A model generated the notes under the pieces. It searched no databases. It saw nothing but the letters and a program-made list of their open reading frames with translations, and was not told the DNA's origin. The position numbers were made by a program, and so were the translations under genes. Of a DNA stretch of 44,464 nucleotides, positions 27,966-38,624 are shown piece by piece. This DNA is from an uncultured Pelagibacteraceae bacterium (lineage in GTDB: Bacteria > Pseudomonadota > Alphaproteobacteria > Pelagibacterales > Pelagibacteraceae): contig CACHYG010000006.1 of NCBI GenBank assembly GCA_902584015.1, positions 1-44,464 on the forward strand. Direction: 5' to 3'. How positions within the stretch are numbered: position 1 is the first letter of the stretch; the number at the start of each line of letters is the position of its first letter.

Positions 27966-29003
27966 ATGTTTAAAGTTATAAAAAAATTGACTTCTTTTAT
28001 GGCTATGTTTGCAGTGCTATTTGCATTTTCAACAGAAGCTATGGCAAAGAAATCAAAAACTCTTAAGAACACACAAAAGAAAGGTTTCGTAAGATGTGGT
28101 GTTTCTCAAGGTCTTCCAGGATTTTCAAATGCTGATGCGTCTGGAAATTGGACTGGTGTTGACGTTGATGTATGTAGAGCTGTTGCTGCTGCAGTACTTG
28201 GAGATGCGAACAAAGTTAAGTTCACTCCATTAAGTGCTAAAGAGAGATTTACTGCTCTAACTTCTGGTGAGATTGATATCTTATCAAGAAATACTACTTG
28301 GACACTTTCTAGAGATGCTGATATTGGTCTTACATTTGTTGGTGTTAATTTCTACGATGGACAAGGTTTCATGGTAAGAAAAAACTCTGGCATAACTTCA
28401 GTAAACCAATTTAAAAATGGTATTTCTGCTTGTACAAACATTGGTACTACAACAGAGCTTAATATGAGAGACTTCTTTAATTCAAGAGGAATTTCATATG
28501 AGCCAGTAGCTTTTGAGAAAGCTGATGAAGTTGTTGCTGCTTATGATGCAGGTAGATGTGATACTTACACAACTGATAAATCAGGATTAGCAGCTCAAAG
28601 AACAAAAATGAAAAATCCAGATGAACACATGGTATTACCAGAAACTATTTCTAAAGAGCCTTTAGGACCAGTTGTAAGACAAGGTGATGCCGTTTGGGAA
28701 GACATTGTTCGTTGGTCATTAAACACTATGATCGAAGCTGAAGAGTATGGAATTACTTCTTCAAATGCTGACTCTATGAAAACTTCAGATAACCCAGCAA
28801 TTAAAAGACTTGTTGGTGCTGAGGGTGAATTAGGTGCAGCTTTTGGTCTAGATAATGACTGGAGCTTAAGAATTATTAAGCAAGTAGGAAACTACGGAGA
28901 AAGCTATAAGAGAAATATTGCTGATCCAGGTATCTTACCTGACAGAGGTCCAAATCAACTTTGGACTAAAGGTGGAATATTATACGTACCACCAGCAAGA
29001 TAA
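27966..29003 (+). CDS. aapJ: General L-amino-acid ABC transporter substrate-binding protein AapJ
   Basis: This periplasmic binding protein captures amino acids for the AapQMP importer. The 345 residues begin with a signal peptide ending near TEAMAKK. The family 3 solute-binding domain follows, with FVRCGVSQGLPGFS, GNWTGVDVDVCRAVAAAVLG, LTSGEIDILSRNTTWTLSRD and ACTNIGTTTELNMRDFF. A good ribosome-binding site (AGAGGAAG) precedes the ATG. The gene uses more GC-containing codons than its neighbours, as expected for very high expression. A strong terminator follows it, probably keeping aapJ mRNA more abundant than aapQMP. Confidence 0.95.
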   Translation: MFKVIKKLTSFMAMFAVLFAFSTEAMAKKSKTLKNTQKKGFVRCGVSQGLPGFSNADASGNWTGVDVDVCRAVAAAVLGDANKVKFTPLSAKERFTALTSGEIDILSRNTTWTLSRDADIGLTFVGVNFYDGQGFMVRKNSGITSVNQFKNGISACTNIGTTTELNMRDFFNSRGISYEPVAFEKADEVVAAYDAGRCDTYTTDKSGLAAQRTKMKNPDEHMVLPETISKEPLGPVVRQGDAVWEDIVRWSLNTMIEAEEYGITSSNADSMKTSDNPAIKRLVGAEGELGAAFGLDNDWSLRIIKQVGNYGESYKRNIADPGILPDRGPNQLWTKGGILYVPPAR

Positions 29004-29021
29004 TTCTTGATTTAAATACTT

Positions 29022-29054
29022 AAAAAGGGCTAGATTTTTCTAGCCCTTTTTTTT
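29022..29054 (+). terminator. Intrinsic terminator between aapJ and aapQ
   Basis: GGGCTAGA-TTTT-TCTAGCCC forms a perfect 8-bp stem with a 4-nt loop (29027-29046), followed by eight T residues and preceded by five A residues. It sits between the binding-protein gene and the permease genes, where partial termination would give more AapJ than AapQMP. It ends 14 bp before the aapQ ATG. Confidence 0.9.
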
Positions 29055-29068
29055 ATATTCGCGATCTA

Positions 29069-30220
29069 ATGAACAACAAAATCAAAAAAATTCTACCCCA
29101 GATAATCACTGTTCTATTTGTTTTAGGTATATTTGGTTTTTTTACATTCAATGCTCAAATCAATATGGATAATAGAGGTATTGATTTTGGTTTTGGTTTT
29201 TTAAATCAAGAATCTTCGTTTGACGTACAATTTTCTCTTATTGAATATAGTGGTTCACATTCATACGCACGAGCCTATTTAGTTGGACTGCTAAATACCT
29301 TGCTTGTATCTTTTATAAGTATCATTTTTTGTACAATTTTAGGTGTAGTAATTGGTGTAGCAAGATTATCCTCTAATTTCTTAATAAGAAATTCTGCTGC
29401 TTGGTATGTTGAATTTTTTAGAAATATCCCTTTATTGTTACAAATATTTTTTTGGTACTATGCCGCCCTTAGAGCATTACCCCTACCTGAAAAGGCAGAA
29501 CCATGGTTTGGGGTTACATATATGACAATTAAAGGATATTATATTCCTGCATTTATTTGGAATAACCTTGATATTTTTTTATACTCAATTTTAGCAGTAA
29601 TAATAAGTATTATTTTTATAAACGCATACGCTAAAAAAATTCAAGAAAATCAAGGTAAACAAATACCAGTTTTTTTAATTTCATTAGGATTAATATTTAT
29701 TCTTCCAGGACTAACTTTTTTAATAGGTGGAGTTACTTTAGATTTTGGAATCCCAGTATTGAAAAAGTTATCAAAAACTTCTTATATTTATGAGGGTGGT
29801 ATTGGACTACCACCAGAGTTAATAGCTTTAGTTTTGGCTTTATCCTTATATACATCTACTTTTGTAGCAGAGTGTGTTAGGGCAGGTATTCAGGGTATTA
29901 GCAAAGGTCAAAAAGAAGCTGCAGCATCTGTAGGTTTAACACCAAATCAAATATTAAAGTTAGTTGTTATGCCACAAGCTTTAAGAATTATAATTCCACC
30001 AACTACCAATCAATATCTTAATTTAACAAAAAATTCATCTTTAGCAGCTGCCATAGCATATCCTGATCTAGTTTTAGTTTTTGCTGGCACTGCATTAATG
30101 CAGACTGGAAAGGCAATCGAAATAGTATCGATAACAATGCTTACTTATTTATCTATAAGTTTAGCAATTGCTGCGATAATGAATTGGTATAACAAAAAAA
30201 TTGAAATTAAGGAAAAATAA
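29069..30220 (+). CDS. aapQ: General L-amino-acid ABC transporter permease AapQ
   Basis: AapQ is one of two inner-membrane permeases of the Aap importer. The 383 residues have about eight hydrophobic segments, the EFFRNIPLLLQIFFWY segment typical of polar amino-acid permeases and the cytoplasmic EAA loop (GISKGQKEAAASVGLTPNQ...VMPQALR) that contacts the ATPase. A long insertion between the membrane segments distinguishes AapQ from small HisM-type permeases. It shares one base with the aapM start. Confidence 0.94.
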   Translation: MNNKIKKILPQIITVLFVLGIFGFFTFNAQINMDNRGIDFGFGFLNQESSFDVQFSLIEYSGSHSYARAYLVGLLNTLLVSFISIIFCTILGVVIGVARLSSNFLIRNSAAWYVEFFRNIPLLLQIFFWYYAALRALPLPEKAEPWFGVTYMTIKGYYIPAFIWNNLDIFLYSILAVIISIIFINAYAKKIQENQGKQIPVFLISLGLIFILPGLTFLIGGVTLDFGIPVLKKLSKTSYIYEGGIGLPPELIALVLALSLYTSTFVAECVRAGIQGISKGQKEAAASVGLTPNQILKLVVMPQALRIIIPPTTNQYLNLTKNSSLAAAIAYPDLVLVFAGTALMQTGKAIEIVSITMLTYLSISLAIAAIMNWYNKKIEIKEK

Positions 30221-31491
30221 TGAGTAGTCTACAATTAATTAAATCTAATAAACAAAACTTTTATTATTTTCTTTATTTGGGTCTTTTCCTGTTTTCTATA
30301 AGTATTTTAGATGTATCTTTAAATGCTTTTTTAAAATTAAACATTACGTCTTTTTTACCAGATATTTTAAGTATTTTTCTACCACTAATAATTGGTTTTA
30401 TTGGACTAAATTTTATAAGGACAGAGTATTCTGGGATAAAAAGTTTAGATTTAATTAATAAAAATATTAATACAAATAATTTTAATTCAATATTAACCTT
30501 GCTAATAATTTTTGCAATTATAAAGGCTACACCTCCATCATTAAGCTGGATGATATTTGATGCAAATATTTCTGGTGATACAAAAGAAGCTTGCACAGGT
30601 ACAGGCGCTTGTTGGACTTATGTTAAAGTTTGGTTAAGAAGATTTATGTATGGAATGTATCCTAATGATTTACACTGGAGAATTAATTTAGCATTCATTC
30701 TTGTAATTGCTCTAGGATTTTTTGGTTATTTCTTAAGAGATAACTTAAAAAAATACTTAGCATTATATTATGTAATTATTTATCCAATAATCGCATTTTT
30801 AGTTATATATTATTTAATCTCTGGCGGTTCTTTCGGATTGGTTTGGGTCGAAACAGGTGCATGGGGAGGTCTATCCTTAACATTTATTGTTTCTTTTTTC
30901 TGTTTAATTTTCTGTTTTCCTTTAGGAATGGTTTTAGCGTTAGGTAGGCGATCAAGTCTCCCAATGATACGATATATATCAATCGGCTATATTGAATTTT
31001 GGAGAGGTGTCCCTCTTATTACGGTTTTGTTTATGTCCTCAGTTATGTTTCCTATGTTTTTACCTGAAGATTTCTTTATGGATAAACTTGTAAGAGTAAT
31101 TATAGCTATTACACTTTTCGAAGGAGCTTATTGTGCCGAGGTTATAAGAGGAGGTTTACAAGCACTTCCAAGAGGTCAGTACGATGCTGCAAAATCCTTA
31201 GGAATGGGATATTGGAAGATGCATATATTTGTAATTTTACCTCAAGCTTTAAAATTAGTAATACCGGGAATTTGCAATACATTTTTAGCACTTGTTAAAG
31301 ATACTCCTTTAATTTTTGTTGTTGGATTAGCTGAATTAGCTGGAATGTTAGCTTTAGCAAAAACAAATCCTAAATGGTTAGGATTTGCTATGGAAGGGTA
31401 TGTATTTGCAGCTATAATTTTCTGGATAATTTGCTATGCTATGAGCAAATATAGTTATAACTTAGAAGCAAAATATAAAACTGAAAGATAA
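30220..31491 (+). CDS. aapM: General L-amino-acid ABC transporter permease AapM
   Basis: AapM is the second permease of the Aap importer and pairs with AapQ. The 423 residues carry several membrane segments, [23 protein letters not shown] and the EAA loop [18 protein letters not shown]...VILPQALKL. The N-terminal third is a poorly conserved hydrophobic region, and the middle contains a loop with [16 protein letters not shown]-like residues. It starts on the last base of aapQ and is followed 1 bp later by aapP. Confidence 0.94.
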   Translation: MSSLQLIKSNKQNFYYFLYLGLFLFSISILDVSLNAFLKLNITSFLPDILSIFLPLIIGFIGLNFIRTEYSGIKSLDLINKNINTNNFNSILTLLIIFAIIKATPPSLSWMIFDANISGDTKEACTGTGACWTYVKVWLRRFMYGMYPNDLHWRINLAFILVIALGFFGYFLRDNLKKYLALYYVIIYPIIAFLVIYYLISGGSFGLVWVETGAWGGLSLTFIVSFFCLIFCFPLGMVLALGRRSSLPMIRYISIGYIEFWRGVPLITVLFMSSVMFPMFLPEDFFMDKLVRVIIAITLFEGAYCAEVIRGGLQALPRGQYDAAKSLGMGYWKMHIFVILPQALKLVIPGICNTFLALVKDTPLIFVVGLAELAGMLALAKTNPKWLGFAMEGYVFAAIIFWIICYAMSKYSYNLEAKYKTER

Positions 31492-31492
31492 A

Positions 31493-32227
31493 ATGTCTGA
31501 ACCAATAATTAAAATTGAAAATGTAAACAAATGGTTTGGAGATTTTCAAGTTTTAAAAGATATAAATTTAGATGTATCAGCTAAACAAAAAATTGTAGTT
31601 TGTGGTCCATCTGGATCTGGAAAATCAACTCTAATAAGATGCATTAATAGGTTAGAGGAACATCAAAAAGGCACTATAGTAGTTGATGGTACTGAACTTT
31701 CTGAAAATACAAAAAATATTGAGCAGGTTAGAGCAGAAGTAGGTATGGTTTTCCAACAATTTAACTTATTTCCACATTTATCTATTTTAGATAACTGTAC
31801 GTTAGCACCTATTTGGGTAAAAAAAATGCCTAAAAAAGAAGCACAAGATTTAGCAATGAAACAATTGGAACAAGTTCAAATTGCCGATCAAGCAAATAAG
31901 TTTCCAGGTCAATTATCTGGCGGCCAACAACAAAGATCTGCTATAGCACGTGCTTTATGTATGCAGCCCAAAATAATGCTTTTTGATGAACCAACATCAG
32001 CATTAGATCCAGAAATGATTAAAGAGGTTCTTGATGCTATGGTCAATTTAGCTAAGGGTGGTATGACAATGATCGTTGTCACTCATGAAATGGGTTTTGC
32101 AAAAGAGGTTGCTGATGAGGTTATTTTTATGGATGAGGGAATGATTGTAGAGAAAGCCGAGACTAAAGAATTTTTTGCAAATCCAAAAAGCGATAGAACT
32201 AAGCTATTTTTAAGTCAAATTTTATAA
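31493..32227 (+). CDS. aapP: General L-amino-acid ABC transporter ATPase AapP
   Basis: AapP is the ATP-hydrolysing subunit of the Aap importer. The 244 residues contain Walker A (GPSGSGKST), Q-loop ([10 protein letters not shown]), the signature LSGGQQQR, Walker B ([14 protein letters not shown]) and the switch His ([14 protein letters not shown]). Length and motifs match the polar amino-acid ATPase group (GlnQ/HisP/AapP). It ends the aap operon. No convincing T-rich terminator was found in the 149 bp before the next gene. Confidence 0.95.
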   Translation: MSEPIIKIENVNKWFGDFQVLKDINLDVSAKQKIVVCGPSGSGKSTLIRCINRLEEHQKGTIVVDGTELSENTKNIEQVRAEVGMVFQQFNLFPHLSILDNCTLAPIWVKKMPKKEAQDLAMKQLEQVQIADQANKFPGQLSGGQQQRSAIARALCMQPKIMLFDEPTSALDPEMIKEVLDAMVNLAKGGMTMIVVTHEMGFAKEVADEVIFMDEGMIVEKAETKEFFANPKSDRTKLFLSQIL

Positions 32228-32324
32228 TCAGTCTAAAATAGTTTACTTTATTTATAAATCCCAATTAGTCTTTTTTACCCCCTGTCAAGCCAATAAATAG
32301 GCTAAAAAAAAAATATTTTAGGGC

Positions 32325-32353
32325 TTGCATAAACTCTCAGATTAGAGTTCAAT
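32325..32353 (+). promoter_or_regulatory. Putative promoter and autoregulatory operator of the XRE gene
   Basis: A TTGCAT (32325-32330) and a weak TTCAAT (32348-32353) are 17 bp apart, a possible -35/-10 pair. The inverted repeat AACTCT-N6-AGAGTT (32332-32349) lies between them. Such an arrangement is typical of HTH regulators that repress their own gene. The strong ribosome-binding site AGAGGGG (32365-32371) follows 5 nt before the ATG. Assignment is by inference. Confidence 0.45.
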
Positions 32354-32376
32354 CTTTATTTTTAAGAGGGGTCTTA

Positions 32377-32748
32377 ATGGAAGAAAATTTTAATAAACAC
32401 TTAGGTAATAAACTTAAGCTAAGAAGATTGGCACTTGGCTTAACACAAACTAAAGTAGCAAAAGCAATTAATGTTACATTTCAGCAAATACAAAAATACG
32501 AAAAGGGAACAAATGGAGTAAGTTCAATTAGACTGCTTCAATTATCAAACTATCTTAAAGTTCCAATAAACTATTTTTTCGAGGATTTTTCAGAATATGC
32601 GATTAATGCTGATAAAATAAAAGAAAATCATATGACAGTAAACTATAATTTTTTAATTAAGTTATACGCTGAATTAACACAAGATCAGAAAGTTAAATTT
32701 AGTAAAAATTTACAAGTTGCACAAATTGGTATTACAAAAACGGGGTAG
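32377..32748 (+). CDS. XRE-family (Cro/CI-type HTH) transcriptional regulator
   Basis: The 123-residue protein begins with a Cro/CI helix-turn-helix (about 10-66): LGNKLKLRRLALGLTQTKVAKAINVTFQQIQKYEKG and the following NGVSSIRLLQLSNYLKVPINYFF. This resembles the short XRE regulators that are common in alphaproteobacteria. The C-terminal 55 residues show no recognised sensor domain. Its target is unknown. An inverted repeat in its own promoter suggests autoregulation. Its stop lies 3 bp from the end of the convergent tRNA-Asn gene. Confidence 0.9.
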   Translation: MEENFNKHLGNKLKLRRLALGLTQTKVAKAINVTFQQIQKYEKGTNGVSSIRLLQLSNYLKVPINYFFEDFSEYAINADKIKENHMTVNYNFLIKLYAELTQDQKVKFSKNLQVAQIGITKTG

Positions 32749-32751
32749 TTT

Positions 32752-32827
32752 TGGCTCCTCGGGCAGGACTCGAACCTGCGACCAATTGATTAACAGTCAA
32801 CTGCTCTACCAACTGAGCTACCGAGGA
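32752..32827 (-). tRNA. tRNA-Asn (anticodon GTT)
   Basis: On the minus strand the 76-nt sequence has a TCCTCGG/CCGAGGA acceptor stem, the D-arm AGCTCAGTTGGTAGAGC, an anticodon stem GTTGA/TCAAT with loop CTGTTAA (anticodon GTT), a T-arm AGGTTCGAGTCCT and an encoded CCA. It lies 49 bp downstream of tRNA-Cys on the same strand. Confidence 0.96.
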
Positions 32828-32876
32828 ATATAAAATCAAAACTTACTTTTTTTTAAATTTAAAACAACTCTTTTTT

Positions 32877-32950
32877 TGGAGGTAACGCCCGGAATCGAAC
32901 CGGGATACAAGGATTTGCAATCCTCTGCGTAACCATTCCGCCACGTTACC
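32877..32950 (-). tRNA. tRNA-Cys (anticodon GCA)
   Basis: On the minus strand the 74-nt sequence has a GGTAACG/CGTTACC acceptor stem, an anticodon stem AGGAT/ATCCT with loop TTGCAAA (anticodon GCA), a T-arm CGGTTCGATTCCG and an encoded CCA. It is upstream of tRNA-Asn in what is probably a two-tRNA transcript. Confidence 0.96.
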
Positions 32951-32965
32951 GTTTAAAAGGATAAT

Positions 32966-32999
32966 AAATCAATTTAATATATGTTTATATAATTGATTT
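32966..32999. repeat. 9-bp inverted repeat between tRNA-Cys and valS
   Basis: AAATCAATT and AATTGATTT are separated by 16 very AT-rich bases, in the 126-bp gap that must hold the divergent promoters of the tRNA pair and valS. It could be an operator or chance in AT-rich DNA. Confidence 0.3.
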
Positions 33000-33076
33000 T
33001 TACAATTAGTCTATAAATTTCCACTTAAAATTGATTATTGTTTATTCGAACGATTAATTTATAAACAAAAAGGTAT

Positions 33077-35701
33077 ATGAGTTCAGATAAATATAATCAT
33101 AATGAAGTAGAAAATCGTATTTATTCATATTGGGTTAAAAACCAGTTATTTAAACCAAAAAAAAATAAGAAAAAATTCTCAATTGTAATACCTCCCCCAA
33201 ATGTAACTGGAAGTTTACATATGGGACACGCTTTAAATAATTCTATTCAAGACCTTTTAACCAGATTCCATAGAATGAACAATTATGAAACTTTATGGCA
33301 ACCAGGAACTGATCATGCAGGAATTGCCACTCAAGCCTTAGTAGAAAAAAAATTAGAAAAAGAGGGCATATTAAAAAACAATCTCGGGAGAGAAAATTTT
33401 ATAAACAAAGTCTGGGAATGGAAAAATCAATATGGGGATATTATTTTAAATCAATTAAAAAAATTGGGTTGCTCATGTGATTGGTCAAGGAATGCATTTA
33501 CTATGGATGATAATTTATCCGATAGTGTTATTCGAGTATTTGTAGAGCTTTATAAAAAAAAAATTATCTATAAATCCAAAAAATTGGTTAATTGGGATAC
33601 TGTATTAAAAACTGCTATTTCAGACCTAGAGGTTGACCAAAGAGAGGTAAACTCAAAATTATACTATATTAAATATCCTATTGATGACAGTAATGAATTT
33701 ATAACTATAGCCACAACTAGACCTGAAACAATGCTCGGAGATACTGCTGTCGCAGTAAATCCTAAAGATAAAAGGTTTAAAAAATATAAAAATAAAGATG
33801 TAAATTTACCTTTAACAGGAAGAAAAATAAAAATTATTTTTGATAATTATGCTGATCCAGAACAAGGTACAGGTGCTGTTAAAATAACCCCAGCTCACGA
33901 TTTCAATGATTACGATGTTGGCCAAAGAAATAAGCTTAAAACGATAAATATTTTTACAGATGACGGAAAAATTAACGATAATTGTCCTGAAAAATATCAA
34001 GGGCTAGATAGATTTGAGGCTAGAAAAATTATATTAGAGGATTTAAAAAATCTTAACTTATTTGTTAAAGAAGAAAGCATTAAAAATAAAGTTCCATATG
34101 GCGATAGATCAAATTCTATAATTGAACCTTACTTGACTGAACAATGGTTTGCTGATGCAAAAAAACTTTCTATAAAAGCAAAAAAAATTGTTAAATCAAA
34201 AAAAACAAATTTTTTTCCTGAAAATTGGTCGAAGACATATTTTCAATGGATGAATAATATCGAACCTTGGTGTATTTCAAGACAACTGTGGTGGGGTCAC
34301 CAAATACCAGCGTGGTATGGTCCTGATAAAAAAATCTTTGTTGCTCTTAATGAAAAAGAAGCAAAAAAAGATGCTAAAAAATTTTATAAAAAAGATGTTG
34401 AATTAAAAAGAGATCCTGATGTTTTAGATACTTGGTTTTCATCTGGTTTATGGCCATTTGCTACATTAGGCTGGAATACCAAAGATCCTTATCTTAAAAA
34501 ATTTTATCCAACGTCTGTGTTGGTTACTGGCTTTGATATTATATTTTTTTGGGTTGCGAGAATGATTATGTTTGGAATGGAATTTATTAAAAAAGAACCT
34601 TTTAAAGATATTTATGTTCACGCTTTAGTTAGAGATGAAAAAGGTCAAAAAATGTCGAAATCAAAAGGTAATGTCATTGATCCTTTAGATTTAATAGAAA
34701 AGTATAGCGCTGATGCACTGAGGTTTACTCTTTTATCCATGGCTTCCCCAGGAAGAGATGTGAAGTTATCAGAGGACAGAGTAAAAGGTAATAGGAATTT
34801 TCTTAATAAATTATGGAATGTAAATAATTTTTTAATTCATAATAAATGTAATATCAAAAATTCTAAAAAATCCCCCAAAGCAAAAATAAATATTAATAAA
34901 TGGATATATTCAGAATTGGTTCAAACAAAAATAGTTGTAGAAAAGAATATTAAAGACTATCGATTTGATGAAGCAGCTCGTAATATATACCAATTTGTAT
35001 GGCATTCGTATTGTGATTGGTATTTAGAATTAAGTAAAACAATTTTAAATTCAAATAATAAAAATGATATTAAAGAAACTAAAGAAATTGCTAGTTTTGT
35101 TTTTAAAGAAATTTTGGTTTTACTTCATCCATTCATACCTTTTATCACTGAAGAGATATGGCTTAAAAATAAATTGGACAATTTGAATAAAGATTATTTA
35201 ATGTATTCTAATTGGATTGCAGATAAGTCTAAAAAAGAAAAATTTACAGATGTTGAAAATATTATAGATTTTATCACAGCAGTTAGATCATTTAAGAATG
35301 AACTAAGCATTAGCCCAGGCTCATACGTTGATATTTCACTTGGTGGAATTAACAAAAAGAATAAAGCTTTTTTTACTAAGAACGACACGATAATTAAAAG
35401 GCTAGGAAGAATAACAAATTTTATTGATAAAGATAAGAATAAGCCATCTGCATCATTAGTAATAAAAGGAAATGTTTTTAAACTTTATTTTGAGGAAAAT
35501 GTTGATTTAAATGTAATTAAAGAAAACCTTCTAAGCAAACAGTCAAAATATCAAGCAGAAATGGATAAAATTTCCTCTAGATTAAAGAATAAAGATTTTG
35601 TAAAGCGTGCTCCAAAACATATTGTTGACCAAGAAAAAAGTAATTATAATAATTTAGGAAATGATATAAAAAAATTATCAGCTACAGTAAAAAGTTTATA
35701 A
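33077..35701 (+). CDS. valS: Valine--tRNA ligase ValS
   Basis: ValS charges tRNA-Val with valine. The 874 residues contain the class I HIGH motif ([17 protein letters not shown], near 40), the editing domain with [15 protein letters not shown] and [12 protein letters not shown], the catalytic-domain [14 protein letters not shown], and the KMSKS motif ([12 protein letters not shown]). The tRNA-binding helices come next, and a C-terminal coiled coil ends the protein. The stop overlaps the ilvD ATG by one base (TAATG), so a valine-synthesis enzyme and the valine synthetase are co-transcribed. Confidence 0.97.
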   Translation: MSSDKYNHNEVENRIYSYWVKNQLFKPKKNKKKFSIVIPPPNVTGSLHMGHALNNSIQDLLTRFHRMNNYETLWQPGTDHAGIATQALVEKKLEKEGILKNNLGRENFINKVWEWKNQYGDIILNQLKKLGCSCDWSRNAFTMDDNLSDSVIRVFVELYKKKIIYKSKKLVNWDTVLKTAISDLEVDQREVNSKLYYIKYPIDDSNEFITIATTRPETMLGDTAVAVNPKDKRFKKYKNKDVNLPLTGRKIKIIFDNYADPEQGTGAVKITPAHDFNDYDVGQRNKLKTINIFTDDGKINDNCPEKYQGLDRFEARKIILEDLKNLNLFVKEESIKNKVPYGDRSNSIIEPYLTEQWFADAKKLSIKAKKIVKSKKTNFFPENWSKTYFQWMNNIEPWCISRQLWWGHQIPAWYGPDKKIFVALNEKEAKKDAKKFYKKDVELKRDPDVLDTWFSSGLWPFATLGWNTKDPYLKKFYPTSVLVTGFDIIFFWVARMIMFGMEFIKKEPFKDIYVHALVRDEKGQKMSKSKGNVIDPLDLIEKYSADALRFTLLSMASPGRDVKLSEDRVKGNRNFLNKLWNVNNFLIHNKCNIKNSKKSPKAKININKWIYSELVQTKIVVEKNIKDYRFDEAARNIYQFVWHSYCDWYLELSKTILNSNNKNDIKETKEIASFVFKEILVLLHPFIPFITEEIWLKNKLDNLNKDYLMYSNWIADKSKKEKFTDVENIIDFITAVRSFKNELSISPGSYVDISLGGINKKNKAFFTKNDTIIKRLGRITNFIDKDKNKPSASLVIKGNVFKLYFEENVDLNVIKENLLSKQSKYQAEMDKISSRLKNKDFVKRAPKHIVDQEKSNYNNLGNDIKKLSATVKSL

Positions 35702-37419
35702 TGCCAAAATTTAATAAAAAAAAATTACCTAGTCGTCATACATCAGTAGGTCCCGACAAAGCACCACAAAGATCGTTTTATTATGCAATGGATTTAACCG
35801 AAAAAGATGTTGCAAAACCTTTTGTAGGTGTTGTTTCAACATGGAACGAGGCTGCTCCTTGTAACATTGCTTTGATGAGACAAGCACAGTCTGTTAAAAA
35901 AGGCGTTCATCAAGCAGGTGGAACACCAAGAGAATTTTGTACAATTACTGTAACAGACGGTATAGCAATGGGGCACGAAGGTATGAAGTCGTCGTTGATA
36001 TCTAGAGATGTAATCGCTGATTCTACTGAGTTAACTGTTAGAGGACATTGTTACGATGCACTAGTTGGTGTAGCTGGTTGTGATAAGTCATTACCAGGTT
36101 TGATGATGGCCATGGTTCGTTTGAACGTACCAAGTGTATTTATTTATGGTGGATCTATATTGCCAGGAAGATTTAATGGTAAAGATGTAACTGTAGTCGA
36201 TGTTTTTGAAGGTGTTGGAAAATACTCATCAGGAAAAATGTCTGCAAATGCATTAAGAAAATTAGAACTTAAAGCTTGTCCAAGTGCAGGTGCTTGCGGG
36301 GGTCAATTTACAGCAAATACTATGGCATGTGTTTCAGAGGCAATTGGTTTAGCTTTACCTTATTCTGCAGGAACTCCAGCACCATATACCCAAAGAGATT
36401 CTTACGCTTTAAAAAGTGGAAAAGCAGTAATGAGTTTATTAGAAAAAAAAATTAGACCAAGAGACATTGTTACAAAAAAATCTTTAGAAAATGCAGCCAC
36501 TATTGTTGCTGCAACAGGTGGATCTACTAATGCTGCATTACATTTACCAGCACTTGCAAATGAAGCTGGAATTAAATTTGATTTAATGGATGTTGCAAGA
36601 ATTTTTAAAAAAACACCTTATCTAGCTGATCTTAAACCTGGTGGAAAGTATGTAGCAAAAGATATGTGGAAGGCAGGTGGTGTTCCAATGTTATTGAAAA
36701 CACTTTTAGATGGTGGATACATCCATGGTGATTGCATGACTGTTACAGGTAAAACTATGAGACAGAATTTAAAAAATGTTAAATTTAACAAAAATCAAAA
36801 AGTTATGAGGACATACAATCAACCATTATCTCCTGATGGCGGTGTGGTCGGTTTAAAAGGAAATTTAGCACCCGATGGAGCTATTGTTAAAGTAGCTGGT
36901 TTAAAAAGATTACAATTTACTGGTAAGGCAAGATGTTTTGATACAGAAGAAGCTGCTTACAAAGCTGTTAAAAATAAAAAATATAAAGACGGCGATATCA
37001 TTATAATTAGATACGAAGGCCCTAAAGGTGGTCCAGGTATGAGAGAAATGCTTCAAACAACAGGAGCAATCTACGGACAAGGGAAGGGTGAAAAAGTTGC
37101 ACTAATCACAGATGGAAGATTTTCAGGAGCAACAAGAGGATTTTGCATCGGACATGTAGGACCAGAAGCATCAGTTGGAGGACCAATAGCTTTATTAAGG
37201 AATGGAGATATTATTGATCTAGATGCTAAGAAAGGAACAATAAATGTTCGTTTGTCTAAAAAAGAATTAGCAAAAAGAAGAAAAAAATGGAAACCAAAGA
37301 AGATTAATTTTGGTAATGGAACACTTTGGAAGTACGCACAAACTGTTGGACCTGCATACCTTGGGGCGCCTACACATCCAGGTGCAAAAGAAGAAGTCAG
37401 GACATACGCAGATATTTAA
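35701..37419 (+). CDS. ilvD: Dihydroxy-acid dehydratase IlvD
   Basis: IlvD dehydrates dihydroxy acids to the 2-oxo acid precursors of valine, leucine and isoleucine. The 572 residues show [70 protein letters not shown] and [21 protein letters not shown]. These include the conserved Fe-S ligand cysteines (in PCNIAL, GCDKS and GACGG). The sequence fits the dihydroxy-acid branch of the IlvD/Edd family, and the pairing with valS supports this over Edd. Confidence 0.96.
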   Translation: MPKFNKKKLPSRHTSVGPDKAPQRSFYYAMDLTEKDVAKPFVGVVSTWNEAAPCNIALMRQAQSVKKGVHQAGGTPREFCTITVTDGIAMGHEGMKSSLISRDVIADSTELTVRGHCYDALVGVAGCDKSLPGLMMAMVRLNVPSVFIYGGSILPGRFNGKDVTVVDVFEGVGKYSSGKMSANALRKLELKACPSAGACGGQFTANTMACVSEAIGLALPYSAGTPAPYTQRDSYALKSGKAVMSLLEKKIRPRDIVTKKSLENAATIVAATGGSTNAALHLPALANEAGIKFDLMDVARIFKKTPYLADLKPGGKYVAKDMWKAGGVPMLLKTLLDGGYIHGDCMTVTGKTMRQNLKNVKFNKNQKVMRTYNQPLSPDGGVVGLKGNLAPDGAIVKVAGLKRLQFTGKARCFDTEEAAYKAVKNKKYKDGDIIIIRYEGPKGGPGMREMLQTTGAIYGQGKGEKVALITDGRFSGATRGFCIGHVGPEASVGGPIALLRNGDIIDLDAKKGTINVRLSKKELAKRRKKWKPKKINFGNGTLWKYAQTVGPAYLGAPTHPGAKEEVRTYADI

Positions 37420-38624
37420 TGAAAATAAGACCTGTTATTTTATGTGGTGGAGCTGGTACTAGGCTCTGGCCCAAAGGATCAAAGCATCAAGCAAAACAAT
37501 TTATCGATTTTGGTGGTTGGACACTAATTAACAAAACTTTTGAGAGAATTAAAAATAATATCTACGATTATCCCATCATCAGCACAAATGCTAAGTATAT
37601 TAAAGAAGTTAAAAAGGCTTTAAAAAAAAGTAAAATAAAAAAATTTAAGATTGTTTTAGAACCGGCAAAAAAAAATACAGCCCCAGCTATATTAACTTCG
37701 GCACTAATAAAAGACATCCCAAATAGTCAGCCTTTAATGTATTTTACTGCAGATCACTTAATTGAAAATCCAAATAAATTAAATAAAGAAATAAACAAAA
37801 ATAAATCTAATCTTGATAATAAAAATGTATTTATTTTTGGTATTAAACCAACTAACCCATCTAGCGAATACGGATATTTTTTAACCAAAAAAGATAAAAG
37901 AAATATCAATAAAGTCACAAGATTTATTGAAAAACCAAAGCCTACAAAAGCAAAGCAAGTTATTAAAAAAAAGGGATACTGGAATTCTGGCATGTTTTTT
38001 TTAAGAAAAGACTCAATCATTAATAATTTTAAAAAGTTTCAACCAAAAACTTACAAAAATTGTTTAGCATCAGTTCATAAGTCAAAATATCGAAATAACA
38101 TATATTATCTAAATAAATCTTCATTCATTAAGTCAATTGAAAAATCTTTTGATTATGCAATTTTAGAAAAAACAAAAAATATAAATGCGATTAAATTGGA
38201 TATTCCATGGTCTGATTTAGGTAGCTGGAAAGAAATCTGTAAAATGTATGGAAAAAACAAATCTAAATATTTTAAAAAGAAAAATGTTTTTTATAGACCA
38301 TGGGGTAGCTATACAAATTTATATAATGGTAAAAATTTTTTAATAAAGGAATTGTATGTTAAATCTAAAGGTATCTTAAGTCTTCAAAAGCATTTTCATA
38401 GATCAGAACACTGGCTAGTTACTCAAGGAAAACCTAAAATAACATTAAATAAAAAGGTATTTTATAAAAAAGTAAATGAAGCTACATTCATTCCACTAGG
38501 GGCCATTCATAGAATTGAAAATCCTTTTAAAAAGCCTGTTAAAATTATTGAAGCGCAACTTGGTTCAATATTAAAGGAAACCGATATTGTGAGATACCAA
38601 GATATTTATGGTAGAATAAAATAA
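37419..38624 (+). CDS. Mannose-1-phosphate guanylyltransferase with C-terminal cupin
   Basis: The ORF track starts at 37326 inside ilvD. The ATG at 37419, overlapping the ilvD stop by one base, gives the real N terminus [20 protein letters not shown] and 401 residues. The N-terminal nucleotidyltransferase domain has the GGAGTRLWP motif, AKQFIDF, FTADHLIE, FIEKPKP and GYWNSGMFF. The C-terminal cupin (about 310-400) has KHFHRSEHWLVTQG, resembling the isomerase half of AlgA/ManC. It makes GDP-mannose and may also bind mannose-6-phosphate. It is shorter than the usual bifunctional enzymes of about 470-480 residues, so isomerase activity is unsure. Confidence 0.88.
   Translation: MKIRPVILCGGAGTRLWPKGSKHQAKQFIDFGGWTLINKTFERIKNNIYDYPIISTNAKYIKEVKKALKKSKIKKFKIVLEPAKKNTAPAILTSALIKDIPNSQPLMYFTADHLIENPNKLNKEINKNKSNLDNKNVFIFGIKPTNPSSEYGYFLTKKDKRNINKVTRFIEKPKPTKAKQVIKKKGYWNSGMFFLRKDSIINNFKKFQPKTYKNCLASVHKSKYRNNIYYLNKSSFIKSIEKSFDYAILEKTKNINAIKLDIPWSDLGSWKEICKMYGKNKSKYFKKKNVFYRPWGSYTNLYNGKNFLIKELYVKSKGILSLQKHFHRSEHWLVTQGKPKITLNKKVFYKKVNEATFIPLGAIHRIENPFKKPVKIIEAQLGSILKETDIVRYQDIYGRIK

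Noticed and set aside
32286-32313. Hairpin AGCC/GGCT next to a run of A residues
   Set aside because: The stem is only 4 bp and the A-run follows it on the plus strand. On the minus strand the T-run would come before the hairpin, so it cannot be an intrinsic terminator in either direction.
37326-37418. N-terminal extension of the GDP-mannose pyrophosphorylase in the ORF track
   Set aside because: The extra 31 residues are out-of-frame ilvD sequence. The conserved protein starts at the ATG at 37419, coupled to the ilvD stop.
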